DNA of 23,434 nt. Source: Oceanospirillaceae bacterium. GTDB lineage: Bacteria; Pseudomonadota; Gammaproteobacteria; Pseudomonadales; Balneatricaceae. Location: NCBI GenBank assembly GCA_023954795.1, contig JAGSHA010000012.1, forward strand, positions 1 through 23,434, read 5' to 3'. The first letter of the stretch is position 1; each line of letters starts with the position of its first letter. The notes under the pieces are model-generated. The model searched no databases. It was not told where the DNA came from and worked only from the letters and a program-made list of their open reading frames with translations. Shown piece by piece: positions 14,909-22,752 of the stretch. A program made the translations under genes and the position numbers.

Positions 14909-15850
14909 TTACTCGTTTTCCTGCTGATCGGATGCATTCACCGGCGCAACCTGCCGAAACAACTTACCACCAGAGGCCGTTTCTACCTGTTCGATGACAG
15001 GAGTATCAGTCGATTCTGTTTGATCCGTTGCTATCACGGTGGATACTGCATCTTTACTGACTTGCTGACTGCCGAATGCGGACAACGTACGTCTGACTTT
15101 CTCATCTCGGGATACTACGATGACAACACGCCGGTTCAGCTGGCGTCCTTCGTCTGTCCGATTGCTATAAGCGGGCTGAAACTCACCATAACCAACCGCT
15201 GCCATCCGCGCAGGATCAACGCCATGATGGTTCAGCAAACGAACCACCGCCGCAGCCCGCGCGGCGGAGAGCTCCCAATTGGATGGAAATTGATCTGTTT
15301 CAATCACTTGATCGTCGGTAAACCCTTCCACGTGAATCGGATTATCGTAAGGCCGCAGTATCACCGCCAAACGTTGCAGCAATTCATCGGCCTCACGCGT
15401 TGGCTTTGCCTGCCCTGAACGGAATAACATGCCTGAACGTAACTCGATAGATAACCAAAGTTCATCACCCACTAATTTCAGGTCACGCTCAGCAACATTG
15501 GGGCGAATACGGGTTTCCAGTCGCTCCATGATGGTCTTAAGCTGATCAGTTTCATCAGCATCAGGCTCTTCAAGTTCGGGCGTCGGCTCCACCTGCTCCA
15601 CTGGCATTGCGGGTTCTTCACCCAACCCAATGATCGCGCCTTGCCCGGTACCAAGAATTGATGCATCCAGCCCCGCTCCTTCAAACGCTCCACTCAGCGC
15701 GTTAGAAAGCTCTTTGTACTTCTCTTCATTCACACTGGATAGCGAATACATCACCACAAAGAAAGCAAATAGCAGGGTGATAAAGTCCGCGTAAGAGAGT
15801 ATCCAACGATCGGTATTCACATAGTCATCAGGTGGAATACGTCTGGGCAT
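14909..15850 (-). CDS. motD: Flagellar stator protein MotD (MotB family)
   Basis: Peptidoglycan-anchored half of a proton-driven stator. The 313-residue product has the MotB plug/membrane region at the N-terminus (WILSYADFITLLFAFFVVMY), with the proton-carrying aspartate at Asp22. A variable Glu/Pro-rich segment follows (about 75-105), then an OmpA-like peptidoglycan-binding domain (about 140-260; VEGFTDDQV, NWELSAARA, GYGEFQPAYSNRTDEGRQLNRRV). The Ser/Thr/Glu-rich tail is about 50 residues. Called MotD because it pairs with motC in the flagellar-chemotaxis cluster, as in pseudomonads, which carry a separate motAB elsewhere. A separate motAB pair cannot be confirmed here. Confidence 0.93.
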   Translation of the reverse strand: MPRRIPPDDYVNTDRWILSYADFITLLFAFFVVMYSLSSVNEEKYKELSNALSGAFEGAGLDASILGTGQGAIIGLGEEPAMPVEQVEPTPELEEPDADETDQLKTIMERLETRIRPNVAERDLKLVGDELWLSIELRSGMLFRSGQAKPTREADELLQRLAVILRPYDNPIHVEGFTDDQVIETDQFPSNWELSAARAAAVVRLLNHHGVDPARMAAVGYGEFQPAYSNRTDEGRQLNRRVVIVVSRDEKVRRTLSAFGSQQVSKDAVSTVIATDQTESTDTPVIEQVETASGGKLFRQVAPVNASDQQENE

Positions 15851-15853
15851 GGC

Positions 15854-16594
15854 TCAGCTCATGTAACCTTGCAAACGCTGCTGAATCACTCTCGGGTTTT
15901 GGCCTTGTGCAATAGCAGCCATACCCTCTAACATCATTTCCTGATAGTTATACCGCGTCATAATCAGGCCCTTAATTTTGTTAGCAATCGGGATCAGCAA
16001 CAAGTTGGCTATCCCCACACCATACACCGTCGCAACAAAGGCCAAGGCAATACCCGCACCGAGATCTTCAGGGCTTTTCAGGTTCCCCATTACATGAATC
16101 AAACCTAACACAGCACCAATAATACCGAGTGTGGGAGCATACCCCCCCATACTCTCTATCACTTTTGCGCCTCGAAGATCATTCTGCTCAACCGTTACTA
16201 ACTCGGTCCCCAAACTGTTGCGGATCGCTTCTGAACTTTTGCCATCGACCAACATCTGCAACCCGTTCAGTACAAAGCTATCGGAATGCTTATCGATCTC
16301 TTTCTCCAGCGCCAAAATTCCGTCACGACGAACAAGCGTACACCAAGACATCAACAGATCGATCCCTTGCTGGAAATCATAGCGTCTTCCTCCAAAGGCC
16401 CAACCCAGCAGCCTCAACGCTCGGGAAAACTCTTCCTTCGGCGATTGTACAGCCGCTGCCGCCAGCGTCCCGCCAAATACGATCACTGCAGCGGGCAGAT
16501 TAACTAGCTGATTCAACAACCCACCGTCAAGGTAATGGCCACCGACCACCGCGCCCAACGCAACCAAAATCCCCAATATGGTCATTGGATCCAT
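15854..16594 (-). CDS. motC: Flagellar stator protein MotC (MotA family)
   Basis: Membrane half of the MotCD stator, converting proton flow into torque on FliG. The 246-residue protein begins MDPMTILGIL and has four membrane helices (about residues 5-22, 32-50, 150-170, 180-202). The large cytoplasmic loop between helices 2 and 3 carries charged residues (LVRRDGILALEKEIDKHSD). The conserved helix-3 proline is Pro154 (GYAPTLGIIGAV). The ATG at 16594 is preferred over an adjacent TTG, because GGGAG lies about 8 bases upstream. It shares one base with the cheB stop codon (TGATG). The motD gene follows after three bases. Confidence 0.94.
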   Translation of the reverse strand: MDPMTILGILVALGAVVGGHYLDGGLLNQLVNLPAAVIVFGGTLAAAAVQSPKEEFSRALRLLGWAFGGRRYDFQQGIDLLMSWCTLVRRDGILALEKEIDKHSDSFVLNGLQMLVDGKSSEAIRNSLGTELVTVEQNDLRGAKVIESMGGYAPTLGIIGAVLGLIHVMGNLKSPEDLGAGIALAFVATVYGVGIANLLLIPIANKIKGLIMTRYNYQEMMLEGMAAIAQGQNPRVIQQRLQGYMS

Positions 16595-17784
16595 CAACGC
16601 TCTCCCTGTTTACTGAGCAACGTACCTATTTCATCCAGATCCAGAACGGCATCGGCCAAATCAGCCTCAATGACAGACTTGGGCATCCCGTAGATTGTCG
16701 AGCTATTTTCGTCCTGCGCCCACACCGTCGCACCTGACCGTTTAAGCAGGCGAGCGCCATCAGTGCCATCACTCCCCATACCGGTCAGAATCACAGCCAA
16801 GACTTTGTCACCAAAACATTTCGCGGCAGAGCCGTAGGAAATATCGACACTGGGTTTATACGTCAGGCGTTCGTCACCGGGCATGACCTTAACCCGGTCA
16901 TTTTGACGTGGATCTATGATCAACTGATGCCCCCCGGGGGCCAGCAACGCGGTCCCGGCCACTAAACGATCGCCGTCTGTAGCTTCTTTTATCGTAATAT
17001 TACACTGCTGATTCAGGCGCTCAGCAAATACCGGAGTGAAAGTCTTCGGCATATGCTGAACCAGCAAAATGGGATAAGGGAAAGCAGCAGGCAAGCGCGT
17101 GAGTATTTTTTGCAATGCCGCTGGACCGCCTGTCGACGAGCCGATCACGACTACCCGGCAATCAGGAAAACGCGGTACCGCACTATTTCGGCGAGGTGCT
17201 GACTCCACACGAGCCGTTCCGCTCGCATCACTTCTCAAGCGTGAACCCGCCACAGCAGACAACGAGCGTTCATTGACAGTCGCGGACACCGTTGCGGAAG
17301 TTTCATATCGCGTGTGGGTGGGACGTGCGGCTGAACGGGGCTTTTCCGGGGAAGGTTGTGACGCATACATGCGAGGACGCCGGCTCTTTCCCAACGCAAC
17401 GACTTGATCACATAGCTGATTTTTAATACCGGAAGAGTTGCCCATCCATTCGCGTAAATCTTTGGGTATACAATCAGCGGCACCGGCTTCAAGTGCCTGC
17501 ATGGATATACGGGCACCTTCATGTGTCACAGAAGACAGCATGATCACATGTACCGGAGAGAACTGCATAATCTGACGCAACGCATCGATACCATTCATTT
17601 CAGGCATCTCCACATCCATCGTGACAACATCGGGCCTGAGCAGCTTAACCTGCTCAACCGCCTCGCGCCCATTGCTGGCGGTGCCCACAACGGATATGCG
17701 GGCATCGCTACCTAAAAGGTCTGCAATGCGGTTACGAAAGAAGCCCGAGTCATCTACGATCAGCACCTTAACCGGCATAGACAT
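16594..17784 (-). CDS. cheB: Chemotaxis methylesterase/deamidase CheB
   Basis: Removes methyl groups from, and deamidates, glutamates of chemoreceptors, acting in adaptation. The N-terminal receiver domain (residues 4-120) has DD at 11-12, phosphorylation Asp57 in TMDVEMPEMNG, and a Lys in CIPKD. A long Ser/Arg/Pro-rich linker spans about 131-205. The C-terminal esterase domain has the catalytic triad Ser217 (IGSSTGG), His244 (LVQHMP) and Asp339 (GMGSDGTDG). At 396 residues it is longer than E. coli CheB (349) because of the linker. The start at 17784 lies 19 bases after the cheA stop; a second ATG at codon 3 is equally possible. Confidence 0.97.
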   Translation of the reverse strand: MSMPVKVLIVDDSGFFRNRIADLLGSDARISVVGTASNGREAVEQVKLLRPDVVTMDVEMPEMNGIDALRQIMQFSPVHVIMLSSVTHEGARISMQALEAGAADCIPKDLREWMGNSSGIKNQLCDQVVALGKSRRPRMYASQPSPEKPRSAARPTHTRYETSATVSATVNERSLSAVAGSRLRSDASGTARVESAPRRNSAVPRFPDCRVVVIGSSTGGPAALQKILTRLPAAFPYPILLVQHMPKTFTPVFAERLNQQCNITIKEATDGDRLVAGTALLAPGGHQLIIDPRQNDRVKVMPGDERLTYKPSVDISYGSAAKCFGDKVLAVILTGMGSDGTDGARLLKRSGATVWAQDENSSTIYGMPKSVIEADLADAVLDLDEIGTLLSKQGER

Positions 17785-17803
17785 CTACTACGTCCGCTAA
17801 CAA

Positions 17804-19951
17804 TCAGTGCGCATAGCGCTTGAGCAGATTTGGAATATCAATAATTAGAGCAATACGTCCATCACCGGTAATGGTGGCACCCGACAGGCCAGGCGTACCA
17901 TGCAAAATGGTTCCCAATGGCTTGATCACCACCTCTTCCTGACCGACCAGCTGATCAACAACAAAACCTACGCGCTGTGTCCCAACCGTAACGATGACCA
18001 CATGACCTTGCTCAGGCAGACTGGAATCATGCTTTCCTCCAATCAACCAGCGCTTCAGATGGAACAGCGGGAGCGCCTGATCACGCACGATGATGACCTG
18101 CTGGCCATCAACAATGTTAGTTTTCGTCAGATCCAGATTAAAGATCTCATTTACATTCACCAATGGTAATGCAAATGCCTGATCTTCCAGAATAACCATC
18201 AGGGTAGGCATGATCGCCAGAGTCAGCGGTACCTGTATCGCAATTCGACTTCCCTGACCAATGACAGAATCAATACTCAACGTGCCGTTCAATTGGGTAA
18301 TTTTGGTTTTCACCACATCCATACCCACGCCACGCCCAGACACATCGGAGATCTCTGTTTTTGTCGAGAAGCCGGCCTGGAAGATCAGATTAAAGCATTC
18401 CTGTTCCGTCAACCGGCTGGCAGCTTCTGAATCCAGCATACCGCGATCAACAGCCAGCTGACGCAGCTTATCTGCATCCATGCCTGCGCCGTCATCCTGA
18501 ATGATCAGCAAGATATGGTCACCTTCCTGCTCGGCAGACAGCAGCACATTACCATCGCGCGACTTACCTAATCGCTCACGCTCATCTGGCGACTCGATGC
18601 CATGATCCACCGCATTACGCACAAGGTGAATCAACGGATCAGCAAGCGCCTCAACAAGGTTTTTATCCAGATCGGTGTCTTCACCACGCAACTCAAGGTT
18701 GATCTCTTTCTTAAGACTGCGTGACAAGTCTCGAATCAAACGCGGGAATCGGCCAAAAACCTTTTTCACCGGCTGCATTCGGGTTTTCATCACCGACATC
18801 TGCAAATCGGCGGTCACCATATCCAGCGTTGCCAGGGCTTTACCCATCTCTTCATCTTCGTGAGAGACACCCAGACGAACCAAACGGTTACGCACAAGTA
18901 CCAGCTCGCCGACCATATTCATAATCTTATCGAGCAAACGCGTATCAACACGCACATTGCTCTCGGCAGCAGGCTTATGCTGGGCTGCAGGAGCCGCAGC
19001 CTTCGCTGGCGCTTTAGATGCCGGAGAAGCTGTTTTAGATGCGGGGTTAGCTTTCGGTACAGGCGCAGCTTTCGGCTTAGGCACAGACTTTGGAGCAGGA
19101 GCAGGGGCAACCGCGGCTACGGACTTGGCAACAGCCGGTGCATCAGCGCTATTTTGCATAAATGCACCTTCTCCTTTTGACTGAAGATCATCCAATAGCG
19201 CTTCAAATTCATCATCTGTAATCAGACCGGCATCAGCTTGAGGAACCGCCACCGCAGACGTAGCCGTTTTTGCAGCTTCATTCTGCGAGAATGCGCCTTC
19301 ACCGTTTGATTGCAACTCATCCAGCAATGCTTCGAACTCATCTTCGGTGATCGTGTCACCGCCCGCAGCCGCCGGAACAGCAGGGGCAGAAGCAACGTCT
19401 TTACTAACCGCATCCGATTCTTCAAGTGCATTTAACAGCAAATCAAACTCAGCATCCGAGGCATCCTGAGCTGCAGGAGTCACCGCAGGTGTTGGAGTTG
19501 GAACAGGGGTTTGTTCGACAACTTCAACTGGCGCGGGAACCGGCGCCTCAACTGCAGGGGCTTCACCTTCGGTATACGCGATCAACTGCGCAAGTAGCGC
19601 AGGATCTGCATGTTCAGGAGGCAACCCATCCCGCACCGCTTCGAACATAACGTTCACAGCATCCAAGGCTTGCAGAACAACATCCATGAGTTCAGGTGTG
19701 ATTGTCAAATCACCATTACGCAACAGATCGAAAAGGTTCTCTGCTTTGTGACAGCATTCAACCATCGCATCAAGCTGCAAAAAGCCTGCGCCGCCTTTTA
19801 CCGTATGGAAACCACGAAAGATCGCATTTAAAAGATCACGATCACCGGGACGCTGCTCCAAATCGACTAACTGTTCAGACAGCAGTTCAAGAATCTCTCC
19901 GGCTTCTACAAGAAAGTCTTCCAGAATCTCCTGATCAACATCTAAACTCAT
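17804..19951 (-). CDS. cheA: Chemotaxis histidine kinase CheA with a repeat-bearing linker
   Basis: Kinase of the chemosensory array; phosphorylates CheY and CheB. The 715 residues carry an HPt (P1) domain with phosphorylation His49 (FHTVKGGAGF). A long Ala/Pro/Asp-rich linker follows (about 108-330). Next are P3 dimerisation (about 332-395), the P4 ATPase with N-box HLVRNAVDHG, G1 DDGAGM and G2 GRGVGMDVV, and the P5 CheW-like domain (about 575-710). I do not recognise a P2 CheY-binding domain. Where P2 would be, two near-identical 24-residue units (201-224 and 244-267) begin ITEDEFEALLDEL and ITDDEFEALLDDL; a weaker third lies at about 164-182. In Vibrio this region (LID) binds ParP. ATG at 19951 follows cheZ by 13 bases. 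Confidence 0.97.
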   Translation of the reverse strand: MSLDVDQEILEDFLVEAGEILELLSEQLVDLEQRPGDRDLLNAIFRGFHTVKGGAGFLQLDAMVECCHKAENLFDLLRNGDLTITPELMDVVLQALDAVNVMFEAVRDGLPPEHADPALLAQLIAYTEGEAPAVEAPVPAPVEVVEQTPVPTPTPAVTPAAQDASDAEFDLLLNALEESDAVSKDVASAPAVPAAAGGDTITEDEFEALLDELQSNGEGAFSQNEAAKTATSAVAVPQADAGLITDDEFEALLDDLQSKGEGAFMQNSADAPAVAKSVAAVAPAPAPKSVPKPKAAPVPKANPASKTASPASKAPAKAAAPAAQHKPAAESNVRVDTRLLDKIMNMVGELVLVRNRLVRLGVSHEDEEMGKALATLDMVTADLQMSVMKTRMQPVKKVFGRFPRLIRDLSRSLKKEINLELRGEDTDLDKNLVEALADPLIHLVRNAVDHGIESPDERERLGKSRDGNVLLSAEQEGDHILLIIQDDGAGMDADKLRQLAVDRGMLDSEAASRLTEQECFNLIFQAGFSTKTEISDVSGRGVGMDVVKTKITQLNGTLSIDSVIGQGSRIAIQVPLTLAIMPTLMVILEDQAFALPLVNVNEIFNLDLTKTNIVDGQQVIIVRDQALPLFHLKRWLIGGKHDSSLPEQGHVVIVTVGTQRVGFVVDQLVGQEEVVIKPLGTILHGTPGLSGATITGDGRIALIIDIPNLLKRYAH
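19151..19222 (-). repeat. CheA linker repeat, copy B
   Basis: Encodes CheA residues 244-267. It is the second 24-residue unit, with core EFEALLDDLQSKGEGAF and ending MQN. It lies exactly 43 residues (129 bases) after copy A. Third-position bases differ from copy A, so the similarity is held at the protein level rather than being a fresh DNA duplication. Confidence 0.85.
19280..19351 (-). repeat. CheA linker repeat, copy A
   Basis: Encodes CheA residues 201-224, with core EFEALLDELQSNGEGAF and ending SQN. It matches copy B at 20 of 24 residues. A degenerate relative, EFDLLLNALEE, lies further N-terminal (about residues 168-178). Confidence 0.85.
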
Positions 19952-19964
19952 GAAGCGCTCCTAA

Positions 19965-20678
19965 TTAAAACCCGAGACTGGATAGAAGTTCGTCGACTTC
20001 ATCTTGTTCAGTCACTACATCGGGGGAATCTTTAGCTCTGACCTGAGGGCCTTCGGCTGCAATCGCTTTTTCTTTAGTATCTTCAACCGCAGGCACTTTA
20101 GTTTCTGATGGGCGAACACCACTTAAACGCTCAACGGCAGCTGCCATATCCATCAACTGAACCAGATGTTGTTCCACATTACTCAACAACATCATGACCT
20201 TACGAATAAGCTGCCCGGCAATATCCTGATAGCCCTGAGCAACCAGAACATCGGTTAATTCAGTGTGCAACGCTTTCAGCTTTTCAGCCGCTGAGTCACC
20301 TAATCCTTCAGCTTCCAACTCCGATACCAGTGCCAACGCACGGTCGAGCTTATCCATCGTCTGATGAGCATTTTTCTCTGTCAGCTCTACGACGTGGTCG
20401 AGGCTTTGTGAGGCATCACTCAGATCGACACGAGACACATCGGACTGAATCGAATCCTGGACGTCGTTACCAAATGCTTTCAGGGCTTCATGCAAGCCGC
20501 GGGTCAACATACCCACTTCCTGATAAAACACTTGATGACGGAACTCATAGAGCTCACTAATCTGATCCATCGCCGCAGGAATATCACCCTGCGCCAAAAC
20601 ATTGACTAGCTTGTCCGCTTTTTCTTTCAGCAGACCTTCAAAATGCTCAACTCCACGGAGATCTTCTACATCGGCCAT
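19965..20678 (-). CDS. cheZ: CheY-P phosphatase CheZ
   Basis: Dephosphorylates CheY-P to end the motor signal. The 237-residue protein is largely helical. It contains the family active-site motif QGYQDIAGQLIRKV: Asp152 and Gln156 correspond to Asp143 and catalytic Gln147 of E. coli CheZ. A charged flexible segment (about 190-222) leads to the C-terminal CheY-binding peptide DEVDELLSSLGF, almost the E. coli ending. It is slightly longer than E. coli CheZ (214). It lies 19 bases after cheY and 13 before cheA, on the same transcript. Confidence 0.96.
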   Translation of the reverse strand: MADVEDLRGVEHFEGLLKEKADKLVNVLAQGDIPAAMDQISELYEFRHQVFYQEVGMLTRGLHEALKAFGNDVQDSIQSDVSRVDLSDASQSLDHVVELTEKNAHQTMDKLDRALALVSELEAEGLGDSAAEKLKALHTELTDVLVAQGYQDIAGQLIRKVMMLLSNVEQHLVQLMDMAAAVERLSGVRPSETKVPAVEDTKEKAIAAEGPQVRAKDSPDVVTEQDEVDELLSSLGF

Positions 20679-20697
20679 AAATCAACCTTACGCTCAA

Positions 20698-21087
20698 CTA
20701 GCCTAAACGCTCAAAAATCTTATCGATTTTTTCCTTCAGCGTTACAGCCGTGAATGGTTTTACCACATACCCGTTCACACCCGCCTGAGCGGCAGCAATG
20801 ATCTGCTCTCGCTTCGCTTCGGCCGTTACCATCAGCACCGGTATGTTAGATAAGTTGGGGTCAGAACGGACATGTTTTATCAACTCAATGCCAGTCATAT
20901 TTGGCATGTTCCAGTCCGTAATAAGGAATTCGATTCCCCCTTGTTTAAGAATGGGCAGTGCCGTCGCACCGTCATCTGCTTCAACAACGTTGGTCAGACC
21001 CAGCTCTTTTAAGAGGTTCTTGATAATTCGCCTCATTGTAGAAAAATCATCCACAACAAGTATTTTGATGTCTTTTTTCAACACCAT
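20698..21087 (-). CDS. cheY: Chemotaxis response regulator CheY
   Basis: Single-domain receiver that, when phosphorylated by CheA, binds the flagellar switch. From ATG 21087 it has 129 residues, the standard size. Key residues are the acidic pair in LVVDDFSTMRR, phosphorylation Asp58 (LITDWNMPNMTG), the Thr in MVTAEAKRE, and the Lys in GYVVKPFTA. The frame is open upstream to 21138 and would add 17 residues without family similarity, so I rejected that start. The Shine-Dalgarno GGGAGA is very close to ATG 21087, so the adjacent GTG or TTG codons (MVL region) could initiate instead. The gene is separated from fliA by 93 bases, the largest gap in this cluster. Confidence 0.97.
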   Translation of the reverse strand: MVLKKDIKILVVDDFSTMRRIIKNLLKELGLTNVVEADDGATALPILKQGGIEFLITDWNMPNMTGIELIKHVRSDPNLSNIPVLMVTAEAKREQIIAAAQAGVNGYVVKPFTAVTLKEKIDKIFERLG

Positions 21088-21180
21088 TCTCCCATGACAT
21101 ACTTGCATTGCATTCGAGCTGAATGCCAAATACTGCAAATTTCGACGTGCTTGGTCAACAAGATATTATAGTAATGACGT
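21088..21180 (-). promoter_or_regulatory. fliA-cheY intergenic leader with possible promoter and inverted repeat
   Basis: This 93-base gap holds a perfect TATAAT on the minus strand (21165-21170) without a convincing -35, and TTGACC (21153-21158) without a convincing -10 at 17 bases. A perfect inverted repeat, GCATTC-5-GAATGC, lies at 21110-21126, about 23 bases before cheY. I found no FliA-type or RpoN-type promoter. An internal promoter for cheY onward is plausible but not established. Confidence 0.3.
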
Positions 21181-21891
21181 TTAACGCCACTCCCCCAAAC
21201 GGGATCTAAGCCGAAGAGCCGCCTGACTATGTATCTGGCTGACTCGAGACTCACTTACACCCAGAACCTGACCGATCTCTTTCAGATTCAGCTCTTCATC
21301 ATAGTAGAGAGCGAGCACAAGTTTCTCTCTTTCCGGCAAATTATCGATTTCTTTTACCAAAGCAGACACAAATGCCTGCTCTTCAACCCGGGTATTAGGC
21401 CCTTCACCCGCGGCTGCGACCTGCTCACCGGGATAATCGTCCTGCGGATTGAGCAATTCATCCAGGCTAAATAACCGACTATCAACCGAATCTTTTAATA
21501 ACGCATGATATTGATCGATCGAAACGCCCATTTCTTTAGCGACTTCAGAATCGGACGCATCGCGCCCGGTACGTGCTTCGACCTGCTGAATCGCTTCAGA
21601 GACCCGGCGCCCGTTACGGTGTACCGACCTAGGCGTCCAATCTCCGCGACGAACTTCATCAATGATTGAACCACGAATGCGGATACCAGCGTATGTTTCG
21701 AAGCTGGCTCCTTTGGAGGGATCATACTTTGCGGCGGCTTCAAGCAATCCAATCATGCCTGACTGAACCAGGTCATCCAGAACTACGGTAGAAGGTAGGC
21801 GAGCCAACAGGTGGTGCGCAATACGTTTAACCAGCGGCGAGTACTGCTTTATCAACTCATCACTAGATGTGAATTGAAGCTGGTTATACAT
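21181..21891 (-). CDS. fliA: Flagellar RNA polymerase sigma factor FliA (sigma-28)
   Basis: Directs RNA polymerase to late flagellar and chemotaxis promoters; held inactive by FlgM until the hook is finished. The 236 residues include region 2 (YSPLVKRIAHHLLARLPSTV, LDDLVQSGMIGLLEAAAKYD, FETYAGIRIRGSIIDEVR, DWTPRSV), region 3, and region 4 with the helix-turn-helix (LKEIGQVLGVSESRVSQIHS). The length matches E. coli FliA (239). ATG at 21891 is preceded by AAGGGG, a good ribosome binding site, and lies 24 bases after fleN. Its likely target in this window is the fliK promoter near 10350. Confidence 0.98.
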   Translation of the reverse strand: MYNQLQFTSSDELIKQYSPLVKRIAHHLLARLPSTVVLDDLVQSGMIGLLEAAAKYDPSKGASFETYAGIRIRGSIIDEVRRGDWTPRSVHRNGRRVSEAIQQVEARTGRDASDSEVAKEMGVSIDQYHALLKDSVDSRLFSLDELLNPQDDYPGEQVAAAGEGPNTRVEEQAFVSALVKEIDNLPEREKLVLALYYDEELNLKEIGQVLGVSESRVSQIHSQAALRLRSRLGEWR

Positions 21892-21915
21892 GCCACCCCT
21901 TTATTACCTATCAGG

Positions 21916-22728
21916 CTAATTGCTGCGTACCAGACGCTCGACAAAGAATTCCAGATGTCCACGTGGCGTATGAAGCACCGGCCAGGCATCTACTTTTGTG
22001 GCTAACTGGCGATACGCTAGAGCCGCCTTACTTTTAGGAAATGCTTCTAAAACAGCGAGTTGCCGCTGCACTGCTTTTCGAACGGATTCATCATAAGGTA
22101 TTGATCCCACATATTGAAGTGTTACCTCCAGAAACCTGTCCGTCACCGTTTGCAGCTTGGCAAACATGTTCCGACCTTCCTGCTCAGACCTTACCATATT
22201 CGCCAGAACACGGAAGCGTGTTGTTTGATAATCTCTATTTAAAAGCTTCATCAAGGCATATGCATCAGTGATAGAGGTCGGTTCATCGCACACAACGACC
22301 AAGACTTCCTGAGCTGCGCGAACGAAACTAACAACAGACTCGGAAATACCCGCCGCGGTATCAATTACCAGAACATCAATTTCATCGGCAAACTCACTGA
22401 ACGCGTGTATCAGTTCAGCATGCTCATGCACACTGAGCGTGGTCATCTCCTGTGTACCGGATGATGCCGGTACAATGCCGAAATATTCGTTGACGGGAAT
22501 CAAGACATCACGCAATGCACAGTCTCCTGCCAGCACATCGGAGATATTCATCTTAGGACTCAGCCCCATCATCACATCGACATTGGCGAGACCCAGATCA
22601 GCATCCATCAGCACCACGCGCTGCTCCAACTGACTGAGTGCCAGCGAAAGATTGACGGAAACGTTGGTTTTACCAACCCCGCCTTTTCCCCCTGTGACAG
22701 CAACTACTTTTACAGGCCTTGCACTCAT
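21916..22728 (-). CDS. fleN: Flagellar number regulator FleN (FlhG, MinD-like ATPase)
   Basis: ParA/MinD-family ATPase that limits flagellar number; in pseudomonads it binds the master activator FleQ and dampens its activity. The 270-residue protein has deviant Walker A GGKGGVGKT (13-21), A' motif VVLMDADLGLANVD, and Walker B VLVIDTAAG, typical of FlhG/FleN. The position right after flhF and before fliA is diagnostic. ATG at 22728 is 24 bases after the flhF stop. The protein lacks the chemotaxis partner genes of parC, so the two ATPases in this window are not interchangeable. Confidence 0.97.
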   Translation of the reverse strand: MSARPVKVVAVTGGKGGVGKTNVSVNLSLALSQLEQRVVLMDADLGLANVDVMMGLSPKMNISDVLAGDCALRDVLIPVNEYFGIVPASSGTQEMTTLSVHEHAELIHAFSEFADEIDVLVIDTAAGISESVVSFVRAAQEVLVVVCDEPTSITDAYALMKLLNRDYQTTRFRVLANMVRSEQEGRNMFAKLQTVTDRFLEVTLQYVGSIPYDESVRKAVQRQLAVLEAFPKSKAALAYRQLATKVDAWPVLHTPRGHLEFFVERLVRSN

Positions 22729-22752
22729 ATCTGCTAATCCTACCTTCGTTAC

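Noticed and set aside
21088..21138. N-terminal 17-residue extension of CheY
   Set aside because: CheY orthologues begin at about MKILVVDD. The extension has no similarity, and a purine-rich ribosome binding site stands directly before the inner start cluster.
21106..21142. Possible RpoN promoter before cheY (TTGGC followed by TGC)
   Set aside because: The distance between the GG and GC elements is 16 bases instead of the strict 12, so RNA polymerase-RpoN should not use it.
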